Source: Xanthomonas theicola
GTDB taxonomy: Bacteria > Pseudomonadota > Gammaproteobacteria > Xanthomonadales > Xanthomonadaceae
Length of the DNA: 64,000 nt
Assembly (NCBI RefSeq): GCF_014236795.1
Contig: NZ_CP049017.1
Coordinates: 1,342,001 to 1,406,000 of the forward strand
Direction: 5' to 3'
Of this stretch, positions 37,792 to 46,700 are shown piece after piece; the stretch's first letter is position 1, and each line of letters starts with the position of its first letter. A program made the translations under genes and the position numbers. The notes under the pieces are model-generated. The model was not told the DNA's origin and did not search any database. It was given only the letters and a program-made list of their open reading frames with translations.

Positions 37792-38499
37792 ATGCGATCG
37801 ATTCGCCTGTTCGTCCCCGGCGCACTGGCCTTGGCGCTGCTGGGCGCCTGCCAGCCCGCCCCGCCGCCGGCGCCGACACCGAGTCAGGCCTTCGCCGCGC
37901 CGCTGCAGCCGGTCGGCGGCATCCGGTTGGCGCTGCCGGGCTACGCGCCGGCGTTCCCGTTCGCCAGCGTCAGGGACGAGGAGGACTCCATCGCGCGGCT
38001 GCAGGCGATCCGGACGCTGCTCGGCCAGGTCGTGGCGCTGTCGCGCGCCGGCGCCAGGGATGGGCTGGTGCAGCCGAAGTGCCCGCTCGAGCGCATTCCG
38101 GCGCGGCTGCGCGAGATCGCCGCGCCGGTCGGCGCCGACAGTCCGTTCGCGCTGCCGCTGAAGCGCTTCCCCGACGCGGTGCCGGCGGCCGAGCGTGCGC
38201 GCCGGCGCGACTTCTTCCACGCGCACCCGTCCGACGACCAGCCCGGCATCCAGGCCGAGACCGACCGCTACATCGTGTGGCCGGGCCGGGCGCTGGGCTA
38301 CAAGCTCGGCGAACTCGACATCCTGGTGCTGCGCGAGAAGGCCAAGCGCGAACTTGGTCCGCGCTTGGACCTGCGCGCCTTCCACGATCGGATCCGCGGC
38401 GGCGGCGCGATGCGGCTGGATCTGCTCGACGCGCGCATCGCGGCCTGGATCGCCCAGGCCAAGGCCGGCCCGTCCACCACTCCGGAGAAACCGCGATGA
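37792..38499 (+). CDS. Short DUF885-like lipoprotein lacking the metal-binding core
   Basis: A 235-residue protein with a lipoprotein signal (IRLFVPGALALALLGAC). Its C-terminal half matches the C-terminus of the next gene: TDRYIVWPGRALGYKLGELD against VDRYIAWPGQALSYYLGELK, and DLRAFHDRI against DIRAFHDAI. The N-terminal and central DUF885 parts, including the HESSPGH metal motif, are missing. The frame is intact, with an ATG at 37792 preceded by CCGGAG, and its stop overlaps the next start (ATGA). It may be a catalytically dead partner or a deletion product of a tandem duplicate. Confidence 0.72.
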   Translation: MRSIRLFVPGALALALLGACQPAPPPAPTPSQAFAAPLQPVGGIRLALPGYAPAFPFASVRDEEDSIARLQAIRTLLGQVVALSRAGARDGLVQPKCPLERIPARLREIAAPVGADSPFALPLKRFPDAVPAAERARRRDFFHAHPSDDQPGIQAETDRYIVWPGRALGYKLGELDILVLREKAKRELGPRLDLRAFHDRIRGGGAMRLDLLDARIAAWIAQAKAGPSTTPEKPR

Positions 38500-40328
38500 A
38501 CCTCAGTCCCCGACTCCGTGCGCCGCTGCTGCTGGCGATCGTCTGTGCGCTCGCCGGGCAGGGCGCCCGCGCGGCGGCGCCGGTGCAAGCCGCCGCCGCG
38601 CCCGTCGCCAGCGCCGCCGCCGCGCGCTTCAAGGCGCTGTACCTGCGCGAATGGAAGTGGCGCCAGGCGCAGTTCGCTGGCGCCGACGACGAGGACAGCC
38701 AGGGCGCCGCGGCCGACCATCTGCCGAAAGTGGACCTGGCCACGCAGAACCAGCGCACCACATACTGGCAGCAGGTGCTGCGCGAACTGGACGCGATCGA
38801 CCAGGCGCAGCTGTCGGCGCAGGACCAGGTGAACTACCAGGTCTACCGGCAGCAGTTGCAGGTGTTGCTCGACCAGCAGCGCTTCCGCGGCTGGGAGATG
38901 CCGTTCAACAGCGACAGCGCGTTCTGGAGCGATCTGGGCTTCACCGCACGCAGCACGCTGCACAGCCGCCAGGACTACCAGCGCTACCTCGGCCAGCTGG
39001 CCGACATCCGGCGCTACTTCGACGAGCAGATCGCCAACATGCGCGCCGGCCTGGCGCGCGGTTTCGCGCAGCCGAAGGTCACCCTGGACGGCCGCGACCA
39101 GTCGATCGCCGAGGTCGCCCAGGCGCAGGGCGAGCGGAACCTGTTCTACACGCCCTTCAAGCGGATGCCGGCGGCGATTCCCGCCGCGGTGCAGGCGCAG
39201 TTGCGCGCGCAGGCGCGCACGGCGATCGCGCAGCAGGTGGTTCCGGCCTACGCCAAGCTGCTGCGCTTCATGTGCGAGGAATACCTGCCGAAGGTGCGCC
39301 CGGCGCTGGCCGCCGAGTCGCTGCCCGACGGCGCCGCCTACTACCGCGCGCAGATCCGCGAATACACCACGTTGGACATGAGCCCGGAGCAGATCCACGC
39401 GGTCGGGTTGAAGGAAGTGGCGCGGCTGCGCAAGGAGATGGACCAGGCGATCGCCGACAGCGGCTTCAAGACCCCACCCGGGCAGCAGACGTTCCCGGCG
39501 TTCCTGCATTACCTGCGCACCGATCCGAAGTTCTACGCCAAGACCCCCGAGGAACTGCTCAAGGACGCGGCCTGGATCGCCAAGCGGGTGGACGCCAAGG
39601 TCGGCGACTACATCGGCCGCCTGCCGCGGCGCCGCTTCGCGATCGAACCGGTGCCGGCGGAACTGGCGCCGTTCTACACCGGCGGCCGCGGCGGCCCGGG
39701 CATCTATCTGGTCAACACCTACGACCTGCCGTCGCGGCCGCTGTACAACCTGACCGCACTGACCCTGCACGAATCCTCGCCCGGCCACGCACTGCAGATG
39801 CCGCTGGCGGCCGAGCAGGACGACCTGCCGGACTTCCGCCGCTACACCTTCATTTCCGCCTACGGCGAGGGGTGGGCGGTGTACTCGGAGTACCTGGGCC
39901 TGGAGATGGGCCTGTACGACACCCCGTACGACCGCTTCGGCTACCTGACCTATCAGATGTGGCGCGCGTGCCGGCTGGTCATCGACACCGGCATCCACCA
40001 CGACGGCTGGAGCCGCGCGCAGGCGCAGGCCTTCCTGCGCGACAACACCGCGCTGAGCGAGCATGAGGTGACCACCGAGGTGGACCGCTACATCGCCTGG
40101 CCCGGGCAGGCGCTGTCGTACTACCTGGGCGAGCTGAAAATCCTGGAATTGCGGCGCAAGGCCGAGCAGGCGCTGGGTGAGAAGTTCGACATCCGCGCCT
40201 TCCACGATGCGATCCTGGAAACCGGCTCGGTGCCGCTGCCGGTGCTGGAGCAGCGCATCGACCGCTTCATCGCCGACGGCGGCACGTCGCCGTGGTCGGA
40301 GCCATCCGCCACGTCCGGGCAGCACTAA
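38496..40328 (+). CDS. DUF885 family (M32-like) secreted metallopeptidase
   Basis: A 610-residue protein with a signal peptide ([19 protein letters not shown]). The HExxH-like motif is stretched to LHESSPGHAL (H425, E426, H431), and a downstream Glu in FISAYGEGWAVYSEYLGLEM completes a gluzincin-like site. DUF885 proteins are putative metal-dependent carboxypeptidases. Placement behind the M24 peptidase suggests it trims proline/hydroxyproline-containing peptides in the periplasm. The start overlaps the truncated paralogue's stop. Confidence 0.85.
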   Translation: MNLSPRLRAPLLLAIVCALAGQGARAAAPVQAAAAPVASAAAARFKALYLREWKWRQAQFAGADDEDSQGAAADHLPKVDLATQNQRTTYWQQVLRELDAIDQAQLSAQDQVNYQVYRQQLQVLLDQQRFRGWEMPFNSDSAFWSDLGFTARSTLHSRQDYQRYLGQLADIRRYFDEQIANMRAGLARGFAQPKVTLDGRDQSIAEVAQAQGERNLFYTPFKRMPAAIPAAVQAQLRAQARTAIAQQVVPAYAKLLRFMCEEYLPKVRPALAAESLPDGAAYYRAQIREYTTLDMSPEQIHAVGLKEVARLRKEMDQAIADSGFKTPPGQQTFPAFLHYLRTDPKFYAKTPEELLKDAAWIAKRVDAKVGDYIGRLPRRRFAIEPVPAELAPFYTGGRGGPGIYLVNTYDLPSRPLYNLTALTLHESSPGHALQMPLAAEQDDLPDFRRYTFISAYGEGWAVYSEYLGLEMGLYDTPYDRFGYLTYQMWRACRLVIDTGIHHDGWSRAQAQAFLRDNTALSEHEVTTEVDRYIAWPGQALSYYLGELKILELRRKAEQALGEKFDIRAFHDAILETGSVPLPVLEQRIDRFIADGGTSPWSEPSATSGQH

Positions 40329-40342
40329 TGCCGCTGTGTTTT

Positions 40343-40368
40343 GCAGGAGCGGCTGCGGCCGCGTCAGG
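40343..40368. repeat. REP-like repeat between DUF885 and the permease
   Basis: GCAGGAGCGGCTGCGGCCGCGTCAGG matches the xanthomonad REP pattern (GGAGCGGCTNCRGCCGCG); key paired arms are GCGGCTG and CGGCCGC. It sits 15 nt after the DUF885 stop, in the only sizeable gap of the catabolic operon, and may attenuate transcription before the permease. Confidence 0.5.
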
Positions 40369-40457
40369 CCGCCGCCGGTAACATGCGGTCGCGGCCGCCG
40401 CCGCGCCGACAGCACCAGCAGTCGCATCGCCGATCACGATCTTCCAGCGGGGATACC

Positions 40458-42029
40458 ATGGCCACACAAGGCAAGTTCCACAAGCGTCTGAACCTGACCG
40501 ACCTGACTTTCATCGGGCTCGGTTCGATCTTCGGCTCCGGTTGGCTGTTCTCGGCCAGCCACGTGTCGGCCATCGCCGGCCCGGCCGGCATCGTGTCGTG
40601 GATCGCCGGGGGCGTGGCGGTGCTGCTGCTGGGCCTGGTGTATTGCGAACTGGGCGCGGCGCTGCCGCGCGCCGGCGGGGTGGTGCGCTATCCAGAGTAT
40701 TCGCACGGCGCGCTGCTCGGCTGGCTGATGGGCTTCATCACCCTGATCGCGTTCTCCAGCCTGATCGCGATCGAGGTCGAGGCGGCGCGCCAGTACGCCG
40801 CGGCCTGGTTCCCGTCGCTGAACCAGGCCGGCAGCAGTCATCCCAGCGTCGGCGGCTGGCTGTTGCAGCTCGCGCTGCTGGTGGCGTTCTTCCTGCTCAA
40901 CTATTTCAGCGTCAAGACCTTCGCCACCGCCAACAACATCGTCAGCGTGTTCAAGTTCCTGGTGCCGGTGCTGGTGATCGTGCTGCTGATGGCGCACTTC
41001 AATCCGCAGAACCTGCACGTGCAGGGTTTCGCACCGTCGGGCGCGGCCGGCGTGGAGGCGGCGATCTCGGCCGGCGGCATCATCTTCGCCTACCTGGGGC
41101 TGACCCCGATCGTGTCGGTGGCCAGCGAGGTGCGCAATCCGCAGCGCAACATCCCGATCGCATTGATCCTGTCGGTGGCGCTGTCCACGGTCGTCTACGT
41201 GCTGCTGCAGCTGGCGTTCCTGGGCAGCGTGCCGGCCACGTACCTGGCGCAGGGTTGGGGCGGCATCGACAAGGCGTTCGCGCTGCCGTACCACGACATC
41301 GCGCTGGCGCTGGGCATGGGCTGGCTGGCGGCGCTGGTGATCTGCGATGCGATGATCTCGCCCAGCGGCACCGGCAACATCTACATGAACGCCACCCCGC
41401 GCGTGGTCTACGGCTGGGCGCGCAGCGGCGGCTTCCTGCCGGTGCTGACCCGGATCGATGCCAAGTCCGGCATCCCGCGCCCGGCGCTGTGGCTGAGCCT
41501 GGCGCTGTCGGTGTTCTGGACCCTGCCGTTCCCGTCGTGGGAAACGTTGATCCAGGTGGTGTCGGCGGCGCTGGTACTGAGCTATGCGGTGGCGCCGGTG
41601 ACCGTGGCCGCGCTGCGCCGCAGCGCGCCGCAGCTACCGCGGCCGTTCCTGCTGCGCGGCTTTGCCGTCCTCGGCCCGTTGTCGTTCATCGTCGCCGCGC
41701 TGATCGTCTACTGGTCCACCTGGAGCACGCTGTCGTGGCTGCTCGGCCTGCAGATCGCGATGTTCGCGCTGTACGTGCTGTACAAGCTGCCGAGCGCGGC
41801 CGGGCGCGCGCAGTTGTGGCGGCAGGTGCGCGGCGCGCTGTGGCTGATCGGGTTCTTCGCCATGCTGCTGCTGGTGTCCTGCCTGGGCACCTTCGGCGGC
41901 AGCGGCTGGATCGCGCATCCCTGGGACACGCTCAGCGTCGCCGCGATCGCGTTCGGCTGCTACCACTGGGGCGCGCGCACCGGGCTGCGCAGCGACCAGC
42001 TGGCGCTGGAAGAGGACGACGGGGAGTGA
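40458..42029 (+). CDS. APC-family amino-acid permease
   Basis: A 523-residue inner-membrane transporter with about 12-14 hydrophobic helices. The first carries the APC signature FIGLGSIFGSGWLFSASHVS, followed by GLVYCELGAALPRAGGVVRY. The ATG at 40458 lies behind a GCGGGG stretch. It would import hydroxyproline, proline or short peptides made by the peptidases around it; substrate is inferred from context. The C-terminal tail is acidic. Confidence 0.88.
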   Translation: MATQGKFHKRLNLTDLTFIGLGSIFGSGWLFSASHVSAIAGPAGIVSWIAGGVAVLLLGLVYCELGAALPRAGGVVRYPEYSHGALLGWLMGFITLIAFSSLIAIEVEAARQYAAAWFPSLNQAGSSHPSVGGWLLQLALLVAFFLLNYFSVKTFATANNIVSVFKFLVPVLVIVLLMAHFNPQNLHVQGFAPSGAAGVEAAISAGGIIFAYLGLTPIVSVASEVRNPQRNIPIALILSVALSTVVYVLLQLAFLGSVPATYLAQGWGGIDKAFALPYHDIALALGMGWLAALVICDAMISPSGTGNIYMNATPRVVYGWARSGGFLPVLTRIDAKSGIPRPALWLSLALSVFWTLPFPSWETLIQVVSAALVLSYAVAPVTVAALRRSAPQLPRPFLLRGFAVLGPLSFIVAALIVYWSTWSTLSWLLGLQIAMFALYVLYKLPSAAGRAQLWRQVRGALWLIGFFAMLLLVSCLGTFGGSGWIAHPWDTLSVAAIAFGCYHWGARTGLRSDQLALEEDDGE

Positions 42030-42042
42030 GTTTTGCTCGCTT

Positions 42043-42116
42043 CCGTGGGAACGGCTTCAGCCGCGACAGAACTTGCTGAAACATCCTGTCTCGGTTGCAG
42101 CGGCTCCTACAAAAAA
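42043..42116. repeat. Inverted pair of REP-like repeats (BIME-like)
   Basis: A REP copy (CCGTGGGAACGGCTTC then AGCCGCGACAG, 42043-42069) faces a second copy in the opposite direction (CTGTCTCGGTTGCAGC then GGCTCCTACA, 42086-42116). CGACAG and CTGTCTCG can pair, and the pair ends in AAAAAA. It separates the permease from the S9 peptidase and may act as a terminator or mRNA-stability element. Confidence 0.6.
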
Positions 42117-42141
42117 GCTGTATCGGGGATATCGGAACAGA

Positions 42142-44472
42142 ATGAACAGATTCGTTGCATCGATCGTGCTGGCCGCGGCGTCCTTCGCCGGCCACGCCCA
42201 GGCCGCGCCGGGCGCCGCCGACTACCAGCGCTCGCTGGGCCTGCGCGAGGCATGGATGACGCTGACCGAGCACGTCGCCTGGCCAGCGCAATGGCGCGAC
42301 GACGGCGCGTTCTACTACCGCAAGACGGTGCCCGGCGGTTTCGCCTTCGTGCGCGAGGACGTGGCCGGCCAGCGCAAGCGGCCGGCGTTCGATGCGGCGC
42401 GGCTGGCGCGGGCGCTGAGCACGGCGGCCGGCATCGACTATCCGGCGCTGCGGCTGCCGTTCGAGCGCTTCGCCTATGTGGCCGAGGCAGACCGCGCCGA
42501 CGCCGCGATCGTGTTCCAGATCGATGAGGTGCCGTGGCGCTGCACGCTGACCGACTACGTATGCGCGCGCCTGGACACAGGTTCGCAGCCGCGCCCACGC
42601 GGCTTCGGCGTGGTCCGCGATCCGGCGGTCGCCGCCGACAACACGCCGCGGCGCTCGCCGGACGGGCGCTGGGACGCGTTCGGCGACGGCCACGACATCG
42701 TGCTGCGCAGTGCCGCCGACGGCCACGTGCTGCGCCTCAGCGAGGACGGTCGCGCCGACGACTTCTACGATCCGGAAACGCTGGCCTGGTCGCCGGATTC
42801 GCAGCGGCTGGCGGTGTACCGGGTGCGCCCGGGTTTCGTGCGGCGGGTGACGCGGGTGGAGGCGGCGCCGCCCGGCGGCGGCCAGCCGCGGGTGCGCACC
42901 CAGCTGTATCCCAAGCCCGGCGATGCGGTGGATATCGAGCGGCCGGTGCTGTTCGACCTCGCCGGGGTGTCCGCCGGCGCCGGCGCGCGCCGCATCGCCA
43001 TCGACGACGCGCTGTTCGCCAATCCGTACCAACTGTCGCCGATCCAGTGGCGCAAGGACGGTCGCAGCTTCGTGTTCGACTACGTGCAGCGCGGCTTCCA
43101 GCGCGTGCGTGCGATCGCGGTGGACGCCGCCAGCGGCCGCGCGCACGTGGCGGTGGGCGAGGACGCCAGGACCTTCGTCTACGCCGACCGCCGCTACCGC
43201 CACGACGTGGACGGACTCGGCAAGGAGATCCTGTGGATTTCCGAGCGCGACGGCTGGCGTCATCTCTATCTGTTCGACGGCGTGAGCGGCAAGCTCAAGA
43301 CCCAGATCACCAAGGGCCAGTGGATCGTGCGCGAGGTGCTGCGCGTGGACGATGCGCAGCGCCGCATCTGGTTCTCCGCCAGCGGCATGGACGCGGGCAG
43401 GGATCCGTATCATCGCCAGCTGTTCGCGGTGGATTTCGACGGCGGCCGGCTGACCCGGCTGACCACGGCCGATGCCGACCACGACGTGGCCATCGCCGAC
43501 GACGGCCGCCGCTACGTGGACACCTATTCGCGCCCGGACCTGGCGCCGGTGATGGAACTGCACGCCATCGACGGTACGCTGTTGCAGGTGGTGGAACGTG
43601 GCGACATTGGCCGGCTGCAGGCCGCCGGCTGGCGCGCGCCGCAGACCTTCGTGGCCAAGGGCCGCGACGGCCGCACCGACATCTGGGGCATCGTGGTGCG
43701 CCCGCGCGACTACGATCCGCGCAAGCGATACCCGGTGATCGAGAACATCTACGCCGGCCCGCACGACAACTTCGTGCCCAAGACCTTCTGGCCGTTCGGC
43801 TACCACGCCGGCGGCGACAAGCAGATCGGCATGCAGGCGCAGGCGGACCTGGGCTTCATCGTGGTGATGATCGACGGCATGGGCACCGCCAACCGCTCCA
43901 AGGCATTCCACGACGTGGCCTGGAAGAACCTCGGCGATTCCGGTTTCCCCGACCGCATCGCCTGGCACAAGGCGCTGGCGGCGCAGGATCCGTCCTACGA
44001 CATCGGCCGCGTCGGCATCTACGGCGCCTCGGCCGGCGGCCAGAGCACGCTCGGCGCGCTGGAGCGGCATCCGGATTTCTACAAGGTGGGCGTGGCCTAT
44101 GCCGGCTGCTACGACAACCGCATGGACAAGATCAGCTGGAACGAGCAGTGGATGGGTTGGCCGGTGGACGCCAGCTATGCCGCTGCGTCCGGCGTGGACA
44201 ATGCCTCCAAATTGCGCGGCGAACTGCTGCTGATCGTCGGCGAGCAGGACAGCAACGTCGACCCGGCCTCGACCGCGCGAGTGGTGGAGGCGCTGATCCA
44301 GGCCGGCAAGGACTTCGACCTGCTCGGCGTGCCCGGCGGCGAGCACTCGGTGGGCCGGTCCAGCGGCCCGATCGACTACGTGCAGCGGCGTCAGTACGAC
44401 TTCTTCGTGCGGCACCTGCTGGGTGCGCCGACGCCGCGGTGGAATGAACTGGACAGCCGACCGGCGCGATGA
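42142..44472 (+). CDS. S9-family dipeptidyl peptidase IV-like serine peptidase
   Basis: A 776-residue secreted peptidase with a signal peptide (IVLAAASFAGHAQAAPGA). It has an N-terminal beta-propeller (DPIV_N type; SPDGRWDAFGDGHDIVLRSA, LAWSPDSQRLAVYRVRPG) and a C-terminal alpha/beta-hydrolase domain. Catalytic residues are S630 in GIYGASAGGQST, Asp in VGEQDSNVDPAS and His in PGGEHSVG. DPP IV enzymes release N-terminal Xaa-Pro (and Xaa-Hyp) dipeptides, which fits the upstream prolidase and hydroxyproline pathway. Confidence 0.9.
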   Translation: MNRFVASIVLAAASFAGHAQAAPGAADYQRSLGLREAWMTLTEHVAWPAQWRDDGAFYYRKTVPGGFAFVREDVAGQRKRPAFDAARLARALSTAAGIDYPALRLPFERFAYVAEADRADAAIVFQIDEVPWRCTLTDYVCARLDTGSQPRPRGFGVVRDPAVAADNTPRRSPDGRWDAFGDGHDIVLRSAADGHVLRLSEDGRADDFYDPETLAWSPDSQRLAVYRVRPGFVRRVTRVEAAPPGGGQPRVRTQLYPKPGDAVDIERPVLFDLAGVSAGAGARRIAIDDALFANPYQLSPIQWRKDGRSFVFDYVQRGFQRVRAIAVDAASGRAHVAVGEDARTFVYADRRYRHDVDGLGKEILWISERDGWRHLYLFDGVSGKLKTQITKGQWIVREVLRVDDAQRRIWFSASGMDAGRDPYHRQLFAVDFDGGRLTRLTTADADHDVAIADDGRRYVDTYSRPDLAPVMELHAIDGTLLQVVERGDIGRLQAAGWRAPQTFVAKGRDGRTDIWGIVVRPRDYDPRKRYPVIENIYAGPHDNFVPKTFWPFGYHAGGDKQIGMQAQADLGFIVVMIDGMGTANRSKAFHDVAWKNLGDSGFPDRIAWHKALAAQDPSYDIGRVGIYGASAGGQSTLGALERHPDFYKVGVAYAGCYDNRMDKISWNEQWMGWPVDASYAAASGVDNASKLRGELLLIVGEQDSNVDPASTARVVEALIQAGKDFDLLGVPGGEHSVGRSSGPIDYVQRRQYDFFVRHLLGAPTPRWNELDSRPAR

Positions 44473-44598
44473 GCGGGCCGTGTCCGTGGAAGTGGCAACA
44501 TTGCCCAGTCAACGCTGCCAGGTCATGGTCCGGTAGCGCGCAGGCGTGGAAACACCTGTGCGCGGGCAAACCCGAATCAGCGGTGGTGCGTCAGAACC

Positions 44599-45003
44599 TC
44601 AGTCGTATATTCCGCTGTCACAATCGTGAGCTGTCACGGCCGATCCAGGCGTGACGTTTTGAATGGTGTAGGCTCCCCAGCTTGGGAATCCCACAGTAAG
44701 CTGCGTCGCATCTTTCACGTAGAACTTCTTCGCCACCTTGTCATGGACGACATTGCCTGGATCGTTGGTTCTGACATGTATCCTATTTTCCGTCCTGGGA
44801 TCGGGGATGTACGAGATCACGAATGAGACCCGGCGCGCAGTGAATGATTCGCACCCGGTTTCCAAACCTTGATTGTACGTGGAATCGAATAACTGCTCTT
44901 CCAAAGGCTCGAAGTGCCACGCCCTCTCGCTTATCCCGCAATTTGCCGCTCCGGCGGCGGAAAGGAGAATGCACGTCAGGAGCGTTTTCTTGTACGTCGT
45001 CAT
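44599..45003 (-). CDS. Small secreted protein of unknown function
   Basis: A 134-residue protein read leftward from ATG 45003. A signal-peptide-like start (MTTYKKTLLTCILLSAAG, then AANCG, possibly a lipobox) is followed by a mature region with ARRVSFVISYIPDPRTENRI and two further cysteines (LETGCESF, AHDCDSG) that could pair. Base composition is clearly less GC-rich than its neighbours, which suggests recent acquisition. An IS3 copy begins 7 nt upstream of the start and removed the native ribosome-binding site and promoter. I do not recognise the family. Confidence 0.6.
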   Translation of the reverse strand: MTTYKKTLLTCILLSAAGAANCGISERAWHFEPLEEQLFDSTYNQGLETGCESFTARRVSFVISYIPDPRTENRIHVRTNDPGNVVHDKVAKKFYVKDATQLTVGFPSWGAYTIQNVTPGSAVTAHDCDSGIYD

Positions 45004-45073
45004 AGTGAATTGGACCGGCCAGCCTTTCGTAGACATCCGGACGCCATAATTGATGGCAATGACCGAGGTGTTT

Positions 45074-45355
45074 ATGGGCAACAGCAAGCAGTACACGGAT
45101 GAGTTCCGGGCCGAGGCGGTGAAGCAGGTGATCGAACGCGGCTTCACGGTGGTGGATGTGGCCTCCCGAATCGGGATTCCCAAGCACACGCTATACGGGT
45201 GGGTGCAGGCCGCCAGGAAGATGGCGCCGGCAGCCGGCGCTGCAGCGGCGTCGACCGACTCAGCGGAGATTCGCCGGCTCAAGGCCGAACTGAGGCGGGT
45301 AACCGAGGAGCGCGACATCCTAGAAAAAGCCGCCGCGTACTTTGCCAAGGGGTAA
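45074..45355 (+). CDS. IS3-family transposase OrfA
   Basis: A 93-residue helix-turn-helix protein: NSKQYTDEFRAEAVKQVIER, TVVDVASRIGIPKHTLYGWV, then a leucine-zipper-like tail (IRRLKAELRRVTEERDILEK, AAAYFAKG). The start MGNSKQYTDEF at 45074 is typical for this subgroup; ATG codons at 45050 and 45056 are in frame but lie before the usual start. The frame is intact. Its 3' end passes into orfB in another frame, as expected for programmed frameshifting. Confidence 0.88.
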   Translation: MGNSKQYTDEFRAEAVKQVIERGFTVVDVASRIGIPKHTLYGWVQAARKMAPAAGAAAASTDSAEIRRLKAELRRVTEERDILEKAAAYFAKG

Positions 45356-45372
45356 GGGCGAAGTACGCGTTC

Positions 45373-46224
45373 ATGCGTGCGCACGTCCGGGAGTTTCGTC
45401 TGGCGACGATGTGCCGGGTGCTGGGCGTGCATCGCAGTGGTTACTAGGCCTGGCTGCGCAACGGCACCAGCGTCCGCGAACGCGAGGACCAGCGCTTGCT
45501 GGGCCTGATCAAGCACCACTGGCTGGCCAGCGGCGCGGTGTACGGCTATCGCAAGCTCACCCTGGATCTGCGTGAGGCCGGCGAGCGTTGCAGCCGTCAC
45601 CGGGTGCGGCGCTTGATGAAGGCCGAAGGCTTGCGAGCGCAGGTTGGCTACGGCAGCAAGCCGCGTTAGCGGGGAGGTCCGGTCGGCGTGGTGGCGAATG
45701 TGCTCAACCGGGACTTCATTCCGCAGGCCCCGAACAAGGTCTGGGTCACGGACATCACCTATATCCGCACCTACGAGGGCTGGCTGTTCTTGGCAGCGGT
45801 AATGGAGCTGTATTGGCGCCAGATCGTGGGTTGGGCAACCGCTTCGACAATGACCAGCGATCTGGTGCTGCAGGCACTGGTGGCAGCGGCGTGGCGGCGC
45901 AAGCCCGGTCCTGGCGTGATGGTGCACTCCGACCAGGGCTGGCAGTCCACCAGCAGCGATTGGCAGTCGTTCCTGAAGGCGCACCGGATGGTGCCGAGCA
46001 TGAGCCGACGCGGGAACTGCCATGACAACGCCGTGGCCGAGAGCTTCTTCAGCGTCTTGAAGAAGGAACGTATCAAGCGTCGGATCTACCCGACACGCGC
46101 CATGGCGGCATCGGACGTGTTCGACTATATCGAGATGTTCTACAACCCGATCCGCCGGCATGGTTCCGCTGGCGGCGTGTCACCGGTAGAGTTTGAAAGG
46201 CGCTACGCGCAGAGCGGCGACTGA
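45373..46224 (+). pseudogene. IS3-family transposase OrfB with two amber codons
   Basis: The frame reads RAHVREFRLATMCRVLGVHR, then SGY and TAG (45445-45447), continues AWLRNGTSVREREDQRLLGL to SKPR and a second TAG (45667-45669), then gives the rve/DDE domain (VWVTDITYIRTYEGWLFLAA, VMVHSDQGWQSTSSDW, RGNCHDNAVAESFFSVLKKE) to the stop at 46222-46224. Tyr is expected at both TAG positions in relatives. All three catalytic acidic residues remain, so loss of function is due to the two nonsense changes alone. Confidence 0.85.
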
Positions 46225-46250
46225 GTGTCTACGGAAATCTGGCCGGTCCA

Positions 46251-46700
46251 GCACGAGCCTGCAGCTTTGCAAACAACCCGGCCTCACGGTAACGCACGAT
46301 CGCAGCGCGCATATCCCGATCTTTCTGGTTTATCGCTGTCCGGTGTTGCATCACAGGCCACCGATGAGCGGCAGTCGGCGGTGTCCGGACCAGCGAATGC
46401 CAGCCTGGCGCAGTGTGGCCCGCGACTGCACGCGCAGGGAGTCGGATGTGTTGCCGGTCACACCTTGCGCTCCACGCATTGAAGTTATCCGCCAGCGTGC
46501 CGATGACGGGGAGGGTGGATGGCTGTCCCTGTGAGCCGGCCACGACGTTGCTCGGCGATGACGCTTCGTGCGCCTGCGTGACGACGACCGGACCGATCAC
46601 GGGCGCAACGTGCGCCGCAGCGATCCCCCCGTGCCGCGATGGAACGTGGGACCCCATCGACCAAGCGGTCGCAGTACGGCCGCCCGACGAGCGTACGCAC
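46251..46700. other. 450-bp stretch without a recognisable gene
   Basis: Between the right IS3 end and the flagellar-rod-like gene both strands contain short open frames only, with mixed codon usage and no family resemblance. It is probably scrambled flanking DNA of the IS plus the upstream region of the next gene. Confidence 0.5.

Larger units (their letters stand above)
45011..46250 (+). mobile_element. IS3-family insertion sequence, full length but inactivated
   Basis: Terminal inverted repeats of 25 bp (left 45011-45035 starting TGGACCGGCCAG, right 46226-46250 ending CTGGCCGGTCCA) agree at 22 positions. The 1240-bp element carries orfA and orfB, but orfB has two in-frame TAG codons. No 3-bp target duplication is visible (AAT on the left, GCA on the right), so one flank may have been deleted after insertion. 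Confidence 0.85.

Noticed and set aside
38298..40427. A minus-strand open frame of about 700 codons opposite the DUF885 gene
   Set aside because: Same antisense effect; the plus strand has a signal peptide, metal motif and operon overlaps.
46413..46700. N-terminal extension of the flagellar-rod-like protein
   Set aside because: The open frame continues upstream, but the codons are atypical (Cys- and Thr-rich) and the family resemblance begins exactly at MNSIASVSS.
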